Assembly (NCBI GenBank): GCA_003024175.1 | Contig: MDYQ01000673.1 | Span: 1-44,573, forward strand | From: Planoprotostelium fungivorum | Lineage: Eukaryota > Evosea > Variosea > Cavosteliida > Cavosteliaceae | Direction of reading: 5' to 3' | DNA length: 44,573 bases | Part shown: positions 1 to 12,500 of the stretch, one piece after another | How positions within the stretch are numbered: position 1 is the stretch's first letter | How the letters are laid out: each line of letters opens with the position of its first letter | Program-made: the position numbers and the translations under genes | Notes under the pieces: generated by a model | What the model was told of the DNA's origin: nothing | Seen by the model: only the letters and a program-made list of their open reading frames with translations | Database searches by the model: none

Positions 1-1114
1 ATTACCGGCCACGAAGCTGGTGCGCTTCTTGCGGTTGACGGGTGACACTTCCTCGTTGTTGTTGTTCTGTTTGTTAACGGCGAATCCAGTGATGGTTTTG
101 GCGGGAACAGGGGGTGTGGTGGTGCTCATACCCGAGGGGGGGAAACTCAGCGTCTGCATCGTGTCACCGACTGCGTGCCATAACGATGATGTCACCTCTT
201 TGAAGGAAGAAGACAGCTTGGGCATTTCGTCTCTCTCTTCGAGAGTCTCCTTGTAACTGGAGGCTCCGCTGAATCTCGTGCGACGGTAAGATGAGTTCTC
301 CTCTTCTTCCTCATCATCATCTTCTCCTCTTCTGTCCTCTTGTGGAGATATAGGTCCCTGTTCTGTTTAGAGAGAGTCGTAGGATTCTTGATCACCTCTG
401 GCTTGGCATTGGGCACCATCGATATGATGGTTCTCTTGTCTGCATCGGGCTTGACAGGGACGAAAGGAAGAACTTTGAGAAGTTTGGGATGGTGTTGAGA
501 GGCGCGTGGCATCTCTGGGGTCATCGGCTCAGGTTGATTGATGAATCTTCCCTTCTGGAATGGTAACCTCTCCAAAGACATCTTGAGAGCTGGTAGATCT
601 GATGGATGTTCTTCTGGGGTCCTCAAGATCTATAGAGGATGAGTTCGACGTGACGATATGGAAGGTGCACCTTCTGCATCAGACTCTGCAACTCGGGACT
701 CTCCAGGTAGGATTGATGGATTTTTAAGACGACACCCTCCCAGTTGAGTTCAGATTGAGCCCCCGGCGTGAAGAGGTCGGTGAAGGCCTTTGGAATGGGT
801 CTCTTCTCTCCAAAATCGTTCTTCATGTACTCGTGGAGGATACGTCTGGCCGATTCATTGGCGCTGTGTACGTTGAGTAAAGAGGATGTGCATCACATTC
901 CATACCTCTGCAGTTCATCGGAGTTGTTGTCTCTAGCTCCGACACTACTCAGATGTGCCAGGGCCTCTAACAGAGGGAGAGATATCTTGATGTTTGCGCT
1001 CCCCGCAGCTAAGCCTACGAATGGATCTCCATTTCCGTCATCTTCTTCAGCTGCCTTCTTCACTGGTTTGCGCGTGAACGCTGGAAACTCAGCGAGAAGG
1101 GATTGGATGTTCAT
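1..1114 (-). CDS. Unknown protein, 3' part, runs off the left edge
   Basis: I do not recognise this gene. It starts at an ATG ending at 1114 (MNIQSLLAEFPAFTRK) and reads leftward through several exons. A 44-nt in-phase intron joins the exon ending ELQSLMQK to the one starting ILRTPEEHPSD near 610-660. The N-terminal about 130 residues look folded (NESARRILHEYMKND, LNWEGVVLKIHQSYLES). The rest is low complexity: Lys/Arg-rich, Pro/Thr-rich, and near the left edge an Asn run (NKQNNNNEEVSPVNRKKR). No signal peptide or membrane segment is visible. It lies downstream of receptor A on the same strand, 372 bp away. The reading frame is convincing after splicing, but the function is unknown and the 3' end is missing. 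Confidence 0.6.
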
Positions 1115-1486
1115 GTTTTGCGTGACGTCTATTGGATGGGATAGCTATCACCAAATCTACAACGATGAGACTTTTCGGCGGTATTTTCTGGCACAGACAG
1201 GACCGAGAAACAGCACGAATCCGGGGAAGACAGGGCAACCGCAACATCAGGACAAGGATTCCCGTGCAGAAAGAGGTCATTCTGTGTCATCCCGAGGAGG
1301 CAGGACGTGACGATCAAACACGATTGATGTTGAATCATTGAAGGCTACAAAGTGTCAGTCTTTGGATCTCAGACACCGATGAGACAAGTCGTGACAAAAG
1401 ATCATTCTCAACATCATCTCCATCGTCGCAGAAGACAAAAAGCTGACGCAGATGATGCTTCGTATATTTATCCATACGTCCCCCCT
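1115..1486. other. Intergenic spacer downstream of receptor A
   Basis: This 372-bp stretch separates the stop of receptor A from the ATG of the unknown gene on its left. The open frames here overlap each other on both strands and show no recognisable protein, so I treat it as receptor A 3' UTR plus the promoter of the left gene. Confidence 0.4.
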
Positions 1487-4400
1487 CTACCTCTGTACTT
1501 CCCTCTCCCTCGCCATCCTGCGTGTCACTTGACTCAAACTCGGCCTCTTCTCTCCACGTCTATCCGTGCATTCTCTTATCAATCCAGCCAACCTTTCATC
1601 TTCACATCCCTCCGTCGTGAATATAAAGTCGCTGGTGCTTTCTCCACCGTACAAGCTATGGTTTCGACTTGCCATGGCCCACAGCAGCACACCAACACTC
1701 CACACGTGTCCCACCGCTTCGTACCTCTTCTTCTTGACGATTTCGGGTGCCTAAAGTCTCAGACTTCTCTCAATTTTCTCCTCACCGTCTGCAGACTCTT
1801 CCGCGTTGGATCACATGCTGTTCCTTCAGCCACAACACAAGAGAGACACTGTAGCTTGGCCGTCAGTGTTTGACTACCGGACAGCATGATCTGTGACAAC
1901 GTTGATATTAAAAACACAAGGGATGATGTGTACCTTCTTAGGAACGACAGCTGTGTGGACCATGCCCATAGATGTGATGTATGACAGTCCTCTGCTCACT
2001 CCTTGTCCTCTGTCTCTTGTCACTCTCTCTTTCTCTTCTCTTCTCTCACTCACATCACAAACATGGTCTCTACAGTCAGCTCGGACGATGCACAGAGATA
2101 GTCATGGAGAGAGCCGCCTTCCATCCATTCCATCATGATGTATCTCTCTGTCTCATTTCAGGCGCAATTCATCTACAACCCACAAGAATCACCCATCGAA
2201 TTTCTACCGAGATATTGCACGACGTTAGGATGATGCAATCCCTGCATCGATTTGTTCCACGCATATCTTTCTTCTCACCTTCATCACACGACAGATCACA
2301 TCAACGTCGCATCCATCATCCTCATGGACTTTCTTTACCATCACCAACGTCGTCTCCTTGTACACACTCTTCCATGATCGACTGTTTTCACCTCCAACTT
2401 GTTCCACACATTCGACCCCCAATGCATCGACTGATAGATCTAACGCGATGATATTGGACATCATCTGACATCAAATCAGAATCATGATCACGATGTGATG
2501 TCATCTACACCTTTCGATTGCGATAGACTTTGATGTACAAGACGAGCGAGAGGATGAGTGAGATCGTCGTGCCTCCAATGATGCTGCAAATCAAGATGAT
2601 GAGTGCCTTGTTTGATGTCGAATGATCGGATATTTGGATGACTTCATAGGATTGTGGTGTCTCGCTTTCGATGCCGATGGAAAAGTTTGTCAAGTGTGTG
2701 CTCTGACACATCGTCACTCTGCCCTCTTCTCTCATTGTCAGCCCTTCTCTCTGCCACTCTGCCTCTGTCTCGTTCCAGTACTGACACACTGCCTCTGTCT
2801 CTCTCTCAGCTTCTTTTGCTCTCTTTCTTCTCATCCATCCATATATACATCTATCATGCATAGACTCACTGTAGCCATCAGGGATGTTGTCAATGATGCC
2901 CATGGAGATGTTGATGAGCTGAGTGACGTTTCTGACATCTATCTCTTGTCCATTCTGATACACGCTCACTCCTACCACTGGACTGTATCTGATATCTCAT
3001 CAGTCTCACAAATCATCGATGAACATACATGGTCTCGTTCTGACGAGACAGGAAGGGATTGAAATGCAGTGATGATATTACCACCGACACTGCTCTACAT
3101 CAGTATCTCATACAGAGACTAGGATGAATGATGAACTACCTTTCTGTGATACGATGGAGGAGGAGAGGGTGACGGCGACGTCTTCCGTCAGGCGATTGGA
3201 CAGGTTTACATTATCCTCCTGCGTATCGTACGTCTGTAGGTGAATGGATACGTCTAGCGAATTGTAGGTGAAGGACGAGGTGTTACGTAACAGAGCGAGA
3301 ATGATAGCAGAGACGATCTTGGGTGTCTACAACACTTCACTCCGCGTGATGCTTCACATCTCTCACCTCATCACTCCACCTGCTTCCATTGATGAACTCC
3401 TATTCCACATCAATCCCCTCTATCTCTCGAATCGACGTCACCTCGGCCTCTCTGATGGATATCGTCGTAGAGTTGTCGTACAGATCGTCGATGGTTCTCC
3501 TCTTGATGTGCGTGGTCTCTATTTCAGATGTGGAAGATAAGATGGTGGAGTGGGGGGATTCTGTCGAAAGTTGGCTCGTTGTAGAGGAGGTCGTCCCAAT
3601 GGGAGATTCTTGTACTGTCGTCGATGAACTTTTCGATTGAGAGGTAGAGGTGGTGCATGCGTAACTGATGTGGTCCGTGCATATAGAAGGAACATCCAGG
3701 GTGATAGAACAAGGAAAAGGGTTACCGCTCAGATCACATTGGGATGTGATGTTGATGTATGCCACCGATGTGAAGTCATTATCGTTCAGATGAAGGACTT
3801 GAAGAGGTCGCAAGCTCGTGTTTCTTCCAGGAACGTTACCGCTCAGTTCATTGTGGTCCAAGATGAGAGATTGAAGGCCACCGAGACGAACGATGGAGAA
3901 TGGAATGGACCCAGACAAGTTGTTGTAGGATAGATCCAAAGAAAGAAGATTGGACAAACCACCCAAGGATTCCGGAATGGATTGGGTCAATCGATTGTGA
4001 GCCAAGGTGATGTCTGCCAGGAGGGGATTGATGAAGGGGGGGATGTCGCCAGTCAAGACATTGTTGTCCTATTTGGTCGTGAGATCGGTGCAGAGAGGAA
4101 CAGAAATCACCAACTGCAGATGAGACAGACGATCTAAATTAGTGATGCAGGTGGGAATGAGTCCTGAGAATCGATTGAAACCCAGATTGATATAAGAGAG
4201 TTCAGTGGGTGTACCTTCTTGCATTCAATGCGGAACCTATTGATGGAAAGTCTCACAGATGGATTCTGGTATACCTCCCGTTATATCATTGTGACTGAGA
4301 TCCAGACGAATGAGGTGAGGAAGATTACCAATGGAAGATGATAATGTCCCATTTACACGGACAGGGGAGGTCTGTGGGTTGTAGACGATCTGGACTGGAT

Positions 4401-4712
4401 AACTTGATGTTGCATCACAAGTTACCCCAATGTAGTCTGTAGAGTTACAGATCTGCTCGGCTGTGAGTCGGCGAATTTTGGACGTTTCGCATCACATTAT
4501 CTCCTGTCCAATAGAAACCCGATCCTGTCATGATTCAGTGTCTGAGATGGAGCGCAGTGATGCAGTGGATCGGGTCAGAACACACTACCTCCTAGCGTCG
4601 TCCATATGTCCTTCATCGTCTGTACCACGTTTGGATCAGAGCCTACCCCGTACTTCAACTGAAGCAGTATACACAGGATGGTGTGAATGCTCAGCGACCG
4701 AAAGACTCGCAT
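1487..4712 (-). CDS. Receptor A: LRR-GAIN/GPS-TM-pseudokinase
   Basis: A single-pass receptor. The ATG at 4712 opens a signal peptide (MRVFRSLSIHTILCILLQLK), then the family N-cap (QTMKDIWTTLGG). LRRs follow at about 3650-4470 (LAGIPESLGGLSNLLSLDLSYN style), then a Ser/Thr-rich stretch, a GAIN-like region (about 2790-3640) and a GPS motif at 2670-2786 with HLTNFSIGI. The membrane segment is near 2520-2600 (ALIILICSIIGGTTISLI). The kinase-like domain starts with an N-lobe at 2225-2464 keeping VMVKK but with a degenerate glycine loop (VGGENSRSW). HRDLxxxN is replaced by HTAVVPKK (1933-1959) and DFG by CLS; the APE motif and the C-lobe tryptophan region (HVWSVGVLLWAM) remain. Many short introns. 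It is the most diverged intracellular part of the four copies. Ligand and partner are unknown. Confidence 0.75.
2670..2786 (-). other. GPS autoproteolysis motif, receptor A
   Basis: The codons read C-x-Y-W-N, a second W, G-L, C-Q-S-T and HLTNFSIGI, matching the order of the adhesion-GPCR GPS (C..W...W...GC...C.C.HLT.F). The HL|T codons are at 2688-2696. The second and fourth canonical cysteines are L and S here. The membrane segment follows about 20 residues later, as in adhesion GPCRs. Confidence 0.8.
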
Positions 4713-4903
4713 CGTGATGTGGTCGCAGCCGTTTCTGTCGTCTGAGAGGTAGTCCTCTGTCGAGGTGTCAGTGTTGGAGGTGCTCCTCCAGATCCATGGT
4801 TCTATGACGAATCACTTCCCCTCTTTGGAGGTTCCCACGGCAGCTGATGGATCGTGGAGGGAAGTAAGACGCAACACGATGGATAAGTAGACGCTTTGTA
4901 TCT

Positions 4904-7900
4904 TTATGTATCTACATAGACATTCTTGTAATCTTCTGCCTGGGGCTGGAGATTCTTCAACTCTTTCTCTGTCATCATCCTCTGCGTCACTTGACTCAGA
5001 CTCGGTCTCTTCTCTCCTCTCTCCTCTGTACAATCTCTGATCAGCCCTGCCACTCTCTCGTCCACGTTCTTCTCTGTGGCGAAATCGATGTCACTGCCGT
5101 CACTGTTGTCGTAGAGATGAGAGTTGTGTGTTGCCATGGCCCACAGCAGCACGCCGACACTCCACACGTGTCCACTTGTTTGGTATCTCTTCTTCTTTTC
5201 AATCTCAGGAGCCTGATGCCGCGTTAAGTTTCACCGTGGCTGATTCTTCTCACCGTGGCCATGTTCTTCTGTGCCTTCTCGTACGTTGTTCCCTCTGTCA
5301 CGATGCACGACAGACACTGCAATTTGACCGTCATCGTGTGGCCATCAGACAGCATGATCTAGGCATTTTTAATCTCGATTGAGTCTGTGCAAGATGTATA
5401 CCTTCTTGGGCACAACAGCTGTGTGTACCATGCCCATAGATGTGATGTATGACAGTCCTCTGCTCACTCCTTGTCCTCTGTCTCTTGTCACTCTCTCTTC
5501 TCTTCTCTCACTCACATCACAAACATGGTCTCTACACTCAGCTCAGATGATGCAGAGAGATAGTCATGGAGAGAGCCGCCTTCCATCCATTCCATCATGA
5601 TGTACCTCTCTGTACAATTTGAGAACTGTCATCCTTCCACATCTCTCTTTACCTCTCAGACTGTTTCCAAGGTACTGTATGATGTTTGGATGATGGATGG
5701 TCTGCCGTCAAGTCAGAAGAATGTATCACACATCCATCGCCTCTTGTTCCTCACCTTCAACAGATTGCTCTCTCTGTCGATGTCGATGTCTCTCGTAAGC
5801 TTCTTGACCATCACTGTGGTCGTTCCCTTGTACGTACACTTCCACACTTGCCCTCTCTTTCCCTCTGCTATCTTCTGCTCGTACTCTATCTCCTCTGCAT
5901 CAACCATGACGCTGAGTGATGTCTCCAACCGGTTCTGACGCATCATCGTCAGACGAGAATGATTCTGTTCCTCTTACCCTGCTTTGTCGATGCGTACGAT
6001 AGATGATGATGGATACGATGAGAATTGAAATGAGAATGAGGCCGCCGCCGATGCTACATGCCAGAATGATGATCAGTCTCTTTGAGTTATCTTCTTGTGG
6101 TGGCACCGCAGCGACAGGCTCGATACCGATGGAAAAGTTTGTCAAGTGTGTGCTCTGACACATCGTCACTCTACCCTCTTCTCTCATCGTCAGCCCTTCT
6201 CTCTGCCACTCTGCCTCTGTCTCGTTCCAGTACTGACACACTGCCTCTGTCTCTCTCTCAGCTTCTTTTGCTCTCTTTCTTCTCATCTCATCCATCCATA
6301 TGTACATCTATCATGCATGTGTGCACTCACTGTAGCCATCAGGGATGTTGTCAATGATGCCCATGGAGATGTTGATGAGCTGAGTGATGTTTCTGACATC
6401 TATCTCTAGTCCATTCTGATACACGCTCACTCCCACCACTGGACTGTATCTAATCTTGCATGAGTACAAGTCAATATCAACGTCACATACACAGATTCGT
6501 TGGAAAAGGTCGAGAATGGATTGAACGTCACACACGACAGTGCCACCGATGCTATCATCTGTCAGATCCATCGTTCACATCATCCTTCACCTTTTTCTTT
6601 GTCGACAATTGACCCTGGAAGTGTAACGGCAACACTGGTGTTGGCAATCTTGCTCTCTATGATGTCACTGCCGTTCAGACTGCTCTGATTGTACGTCTGC
6701 AGGTTGACAGACACGTCTGGACTGTTGTACTTGAAGGAGGTCGTGTTACGTAATAGCGTCAGGATGACAGCTGATAACACCCGAATCGTCTACAACGGGT
6801 CAGTCATATTCCTAACGTCATGATTTGATGTGGATGAGATATTGATGTGACCTCGATGTGATATGATATCGTGATATGTTGTCGTGATATGTTGTGATGA
6901 TGAATCGATTTGTGCCCTCACATCACTCTTTGCTGTACCATTGATTACCACCTATGATACGGTCAACTTCCATCCATCTCTATCCTCTCACCCCTGCTTG
7001 TGCCGCAGACAACCTCGTCTGGTTATCGTACAAGGTATCGATGGTGATGGAGCATCCCAATAAACCGTGGTCGCATACTGGTGCCAGACGTAACTTGTAA
7101 GAACACAGATCCGAGTTTCCTGTCAGATCGCACAAACCTGTTACATTGATGTATCCCACGGAGGTGAAATAGTTGGCAGAGAGATCGAGATAGACGAGTG
7201 GGGGCAGGTTATTGTTCCTCCCTGGTACATTTCCCCTCAATAAATTATTGGAAGCCAATAGCAATTGTAGATAAGGTAGATTGATCACATTTGGTGGCAT
7301 CAGTCCTGGATGAGTTGAGTGGAATCATATAGATCTTTGCATCACCAGTGAATTGATTTGAATGGATATAGAGGACGGTCAGATTGGCCAGCTTATTAAG
7401 GGAAGAGATGTTTCCACTCAGCAAGTTGTGATCCTGTCCACAGATCAATCTCCAATTGACAGAGACAGACTGGACCCACCAGATACAATTCTTTGAGATT
7501 TGACAGCTGAGTGATGCAATTGGGTATTGTTCCATTCAGTTTCATTGTTCCAAAATTGAGATAAAGAAGATGGGTGAGGTCACCTTCTCTGCATCAGCAC
7601 AGAACGAGTGATGACTCACAGATGTTTGAATCAGCTATATTTCCGTTCAGTTGATTTTGCCCAATGTCCAATCTTTGTAGGTTTATGAGATTGGCAAATG
7701 AGGGAATACTCCCAACAAAAGAATTTGTGTCCTATATGATACATCAGTGGGTAGACTTCAGGAGGAATCATCACCAGGTATAGTTCTGTGAGTTGAGACA
7801 GATTCGTATTGATGCAAGGAATAACGCCAAGTCCGTCAGTGAGACTGTTCCTTCCAAGGTTGAGGAGGGTGAGTGAAGTAAGGGTACCTTATTTCATCAG

Positions 7901-9374
7901 TTGGAAGAAAGATATAGATGACGCTCACAGATCCCTTTTGGGATATCTCCATTGAGCTGATTTTGTCCCAGATTGAGATAATTCAAATTTGTGAGCTGCC
8001 CTTCACATCATCAGACGACAGAACACATCATCAGATGACAGAATAATGAGTAATCACCAATGCAAGAAGGGATCGATCCATACAATTTGGTTGTTGCTAG
8101 GTTGAGATTGGCAAGTTGGCTCATATTACCTCTTATAGTCAGTCGTTGATGAACTTGATCTCTCCTCACATATTTGATCAGGAATTGTTCCATTGATACC
8201 GGACGCACCAATGTTCAACACTTGGAGAAGGTTGAGCCTACCAATAGAAATAGGTATAGATCCATTCCATCCAGAATTGGTGTCCTGTTCCTGGTTTAAA
8301 ATCCCACACAGCAGAGATACTGACCAAGAATAAAAAGACAAGTTGCCTGAGATTGCCGATGCACGAGGGGATCTGTCCTCCCAACTGATTCGTTCCCAGA
8401 TTCAAAAAATTCAAGTTTTCGAGAGAGCCTTCTTGTACATCAGAGAAGAGCGAGACAGACCAGGAAGAGATAGACTCACAGATTCCATCGGGTACAGTTC
8501 CGTTGATGCTGTTCTGTCCCAAATTGAGATAAGTGAGAGAAGTCAGATTGCCAATGCACGAGGGAATGGGTCCTGTGAGACGATTGAGGCCGAGTTGGAG
8601 AGAGGTCAGATTGGTCAGTTGACCTGTCATGGTGAGTGTACCATCGTGTTGGAGGAATGGATCACTCACAGATGTCTGAATGGATGCTTCCATCTAACTT
8701 CTTTGAACTGAGATCTATAGATATCGAATAAGACTGATTATTGCATTGGACTCCATGATAATCACAGAACTGAAGGATCGCTCAGTCGTTCTCTCGACCA
8801 TGATGTGAACTTCAGATTTGTTCTAAACCCTCACCTGCAATCCATACCATAAATCCAATGGAACTAAAGAGATTCAGTTGATCAAAGTTTGATATCTGTA
8901 ACTACCGTTCAGTGTCGACCAAACGTTTTGAATTGCTGAGAGATTGGCTGGCTGCGCCTCGCAACCTCTTGATAGAAAGAGGAGAAGAACGAAGGGAGAT
9001 GCTGTAAATCCTCTCTCCTTTGTTGTGGAAAGCAGTTGTGTGGAGACGATGAGCAGAAGTATAAGGGGAGCTACCAAACTGAACGGAGAGTTGTGGGATA
9101 GGTGAAGCGCTTCAGGACGGATGATCTAAAATATTCTTCAGCTTCCTTTTCCATCTTACAACATCCCGGATGTCATATCGTCAACTCACATTCCAGTTTG
9201 ATGCGGTAAAATCTGTCGTTATGATCAACATTAACGTCTCGACGACCCTTTACCTTTTAATGGTACTCCTAAATCATCTAGCAAGCTTCCATCAAGTCGA
9301 TCCCTCAGACACACCAAAGTCAATGAGAGGAGAACTATTGGAACAGCTCGAAAAGAAAAGGGAGTATTGTTCAT
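4904..9374 (-). CDS. Receptor B: LRR-GAIN/GPS-TM-pseudokinase
   Basis: Same architecture as receptor A. The first exon starts at the ATG at 9374 (MNNTPFSFRAVPIVLLSLTL, a signal peptide). A downstream exon holds a second hydrophobic stretch (LVAPLILLLIVSTQLL) and a third, signal-like one ending in SRGCEAQ. LRRs occupy about 6990-8700 (LTSLTYLNLGQNSINGTVPD), with introns near repeat ends. GAIN-like sequence covers about 6311-6990 (LLRNTTSFKYNSPDVSVNLQ; VVGVSVYQNGLEIDVRNIT). GPS is at 6122-6238 and the membrane segment near 5985-6080. The N-lobe reads KIAEGKRGQVWKC and VMVKK, then HHPNIIQYLG and MMEWMEGGSLHDYL. The catalytic loop is HTAVVPKK (5402-5428) and DFG is CLS. APE is kept (APEIEKKKRY). 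It is head-to-head with the RdRP-helicase gene, and its 3' end lies about 190 bp upstream of receptor A. Confidence 0.78.
5402..5428 (-). other. Degenerate kinase catalytic loop (VHTAVVPKK), receptor B
   Basis: In the alignment frame SRGLSYITSMGMVHxxx the canonical HRDLAARN becomes HTAVVPKK, removing the catalytic Asp and the Mg-binding Asn. The same residues occur at 1933-1959 (A), 15642-15668 (C) and 20851-20877 (D), so this is a family feature and not a local error. Confidence 0.85.
6122..6238 (-). other. GPS autoproteolysis motif, receptor B
   Basis: Nearly identical at protein level to the receptor A motif, with HL|T codons at 6140-6148 and the same replacement of the second and fourth GPS cysteines (L and S). 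It precedes a different juxtamembrane peptide (EPVAAVPPQEDNSKR) and membrane segment. Confidence 0.8.
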
Positions 9375-9521
9375 CTCCGCTGCCTTCCGTCTGATCGGAG
9401 GCCCCGAAAAATGTCACCCAATTTCTACACCTCTACTCAATGTAGATAGATCACCTTTTTTAGACGTCAATCCAGCGTATTTGGGCCAGCAAGATGCTAC
9501 CGATCGAGAGAGTCACAAACC
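9375..9521. promoter_or_regulatory. Short divergent promoter between receptor B and the RdRP-helicase
   Basis: Only 147 bp separate the receptor B ATG (minus strand) from the first supported ATG of the RdRP-helicase (plus strand). Both starts must be served by this interval or by transcripts initiating inside the neighbour. I see no clear TATA element. A pyrimidine tract ending in TTTTTTAG at about 9455-9462 could instead be a splice acceptor, which would mean an upstream non-coding or short coding exon for the RdRP gene. Confidence 0.4.
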
Positions 9522-12500
9522 ATGACTCAATCTGTACCCTTCGCCTGTCCAAAAGTTAAAGATGGACAAAGGATCAGGCTGCGCTTCTCTGTCAGTGAGG
9601 GACAACTCAAACCAATTCAAGCCTTGGAAGAGCAGAATTCGAACAGTATCGTCAGTAGATTCCTACCTGATCTCTTGATTTGTGAATACCCAGAAGAAAC
9701 AGTCAACGTACCGCTGGACCATGAAATCAAGAGGTGGATCGAGAATGGCATCAGATTTTCAGACGGAAGCCAGTTCCACTGGATCAACGAGAATTACTTC
9801 TATAGAGGATCCTCTGCAATTAAAGCCTTACAACAGTGAGCAAAATCACTCAACATGAAAACTCACAATCGACAGGAGTGTCGATAAGATCGCCATCATC
9901 CGAGAGAAGACTTCTGCGAAGTACAACAAGAGGATCCAGTCTCTCTTCAGCTCTTGCAAGCATCTCCAAACATTCAATCACATCTCCATCCTAATCGACA
10001 AGGACAAGAAATCTAATGACTACACGTTCACCGATGGCTGTGGTCGATACAATCGCAACGCTGCCGAATTCATCTCACCCACTTGCATCGAACATCCTTG
10101 TGCCATACAGATCCGTTTCATCGGCAGAGAGGCTCAGCAGCGGCCCCTAGAACCTCCCACAGGAATCATATGCAAGGGAGTGCTCGTCTACGACCCCACA
10201 TTACCCAATGACAAGCCCATCATCCACTTTCGGGAGTCCATGTGCAAGATGAAGACACCGCTCTACCTCACCGACAACCTCCTGGGAGTCATGAAATCGA
10301 GCGAAACGTCTGCAGGATTCTTGAACAAACAGATCATCCTCCTGATGTCGAGTCTCATCGACTTTTCACCATCACCCTCATCACCCTCCGACGTCTACAC
10401 CGTCCCACCTGTCGTAGAGAACATCTTCCACCGCATGCACATCCGCTCGGTCATGCGAAAGATGGCCTGCACAAAAGTCGCCACGGTCAGTCTCCTCGTC
10501 CTCTTAGAGAACCACAGACTGGACCTCGCCCTGGACTTCATCTCTGGAGCTGGAAAGGAAGCGAGAAAGTTTTTAGCAAAGTGGAGAGAGAAGGAGATTA
10601 GAAAATCGAAGAAGAAAGAAGACAGATTGAGAGTGGGAGCACCGCTGAGTTGGCTGCTGCTGGGAACTGCAGATCCGTTGGGACGATTGAAGCAGGGCGA
10701 GGTGCACCTGAGAGTCAAGATCGGATCGAGTCACGTGACCATAGTCGGTGACGTCATCGTGACGAGAAACCCGTGTTATCACCCCGGAGATATCAGGGTG
10801 AGCCATCAACTCGATGTATCTTGACGTGTGAACGGGGGAGTGAAAAAGGACAGGTATTGAAGGCGGTGGATCTGAGAGAATACAAAGACATACGAGATTG
10901 TATCGTCTTCTCACAGCAAGGAGAACGACCGGACTTTGATATGATGGGAGGCGGTGATTTAGATGGAGACACCTACTTCATCTCTTGTCACCCGGATCTC
11001 ATCGGCAACATCCGTACGGTACGTACGCTACGTCTGCCGTGTCCCTGACGTTCCCAGGTGGAGCCCTGTGATTATCGTCCACCACCAACTCCGAAGCCAC
11101 CGGCGTACAACGGAGCCGCTCAGGAAATCTCGATCACAAGGATAGATCGAATGAATGAATTCATCGTCAATCGCAACGATAAATTGCTGGGCAAGATCGA
11201 TTCTGCCTTCGCAAAATACGCATCCAATTCGAGCAAAGGACCACGCAGTGACGACTGCATTCAGTTGGCCAAGTTATTTTCGGACAACGTGGATCGTGTG
11301 CCGGGGAAAGGATATGAACTGGACAAGAAGATGTGAGTTCTCACAGATGCTCCACGATGACATAACCTGACGTTTGACAGTGACAGCGCACCTGAAGCGA
11401 AATCGACTTTCATCGACACGATGGTGAAGAACCAGAAGAATTGGAGGGAAAGCATACCACAACACACGCCGACTTACCTCCAAATGTCTGACGACAAGTT
11501 CCTCCACTTCCTCGCAGAAGACAGAGACATCTGCCTCGTGACCCATCGAAGGGACAGACAAAAGCTCATGGACGCGTGGAAGAAAAAGTTCACACGATCG
11601 ACACTTGAGATCGAGCCCGCTCAGGATCTCTTCACAGACGTGTTGGACACAAAGAGATTGATCGAAATGATCAAGGGAACGAGAGAGAGCAGTTTGGACT
11701 TTGACACCTTTTCGAATTGTACGATGAAGCCGAGGGAAGGAAACAAGGAGGAGACTTGTCACTGGAAGTGTACCTATCCATCGTGTGGCAGGAAACATCC
11801 ATCATTGATGGATCTGTACTTCACTTGGGACCATTTCATACGGAAGCAGATGAACCAGTATAAGCCTCTGAAGGAGCAGATGCAAGAGAAGGAACGGATC
11901 GAAGCGGAACGGAGACGAGAGAACGATGAATTGACAAAGATGAGAGGACCACTAGAAGAATTGAGAGCTGCGATGCGTGAGCTGGAAATCGAATACGACA
12001 GGAGGAGGAGACAGGAAGACATTTCAGAGAGACAACGATGGGTGAAGTCATCATTGAGATCCATCAGTATCTGATGCCAAGTGTAGAGACTGCTGGAGTG
12101 GAAAGCGTTTCCATCGATGATGGAGAAATTAGAGGCGGCGAGACAGTCTCAATTGTCCTCGCTGGCCTGCAGATTCGAATACGAGAGAAAGAAGGACACA
12201 TTGAATGCTCTGGAAGCGAGCGAGACTCGATTGATGATGAAGATATTAGACATCAATCAACGGGAGGCCTCGATACAACAACAGGTGATCACACATCGAT
12301 GCCACGTCAGTTCATCAAATGACTCGAAACAGTTGCAATCGATGATGGTAGAGATGAATAGGATCACAGAAGAAATCGATCATCTGCTGGACGTCAACGA
12401 GAACACAGAGAGTGACATCAAGATGAGGGAGAGGATCTTTGAGATGAGAGGACTGGTCGTCCGGTGGCTGCATCGACGATTTGGGGATAAGCCGTTCAAG

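Noticed and set aside
1933-1959. Possibility that HTAVVPKK is a sequencing error of HRDLxxxN
   Set aside because: The same residues occur in four separate genes with different silent bases.
2700-2830. CT-rich plus-strand tracts (also near 6180-6290 and 16430-16550) resembling microsatellites
   Set aside because: They are the complement of codons for Arg, Glu and Lys-rich receptor sequence before the GPS (RRKRAKEAERETEA) and are conserved among copies as coding sequence.
9170-9394. Plus-strand frame that could be an N-terminal exon of the RdRP gene
   Set aside because: The opposite strand here encodes a clean signal-peptide exon of receptor B (ATG at 9374), matching equivalent first exons in receptors C and D. 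The plus frame has no RdRP motif.
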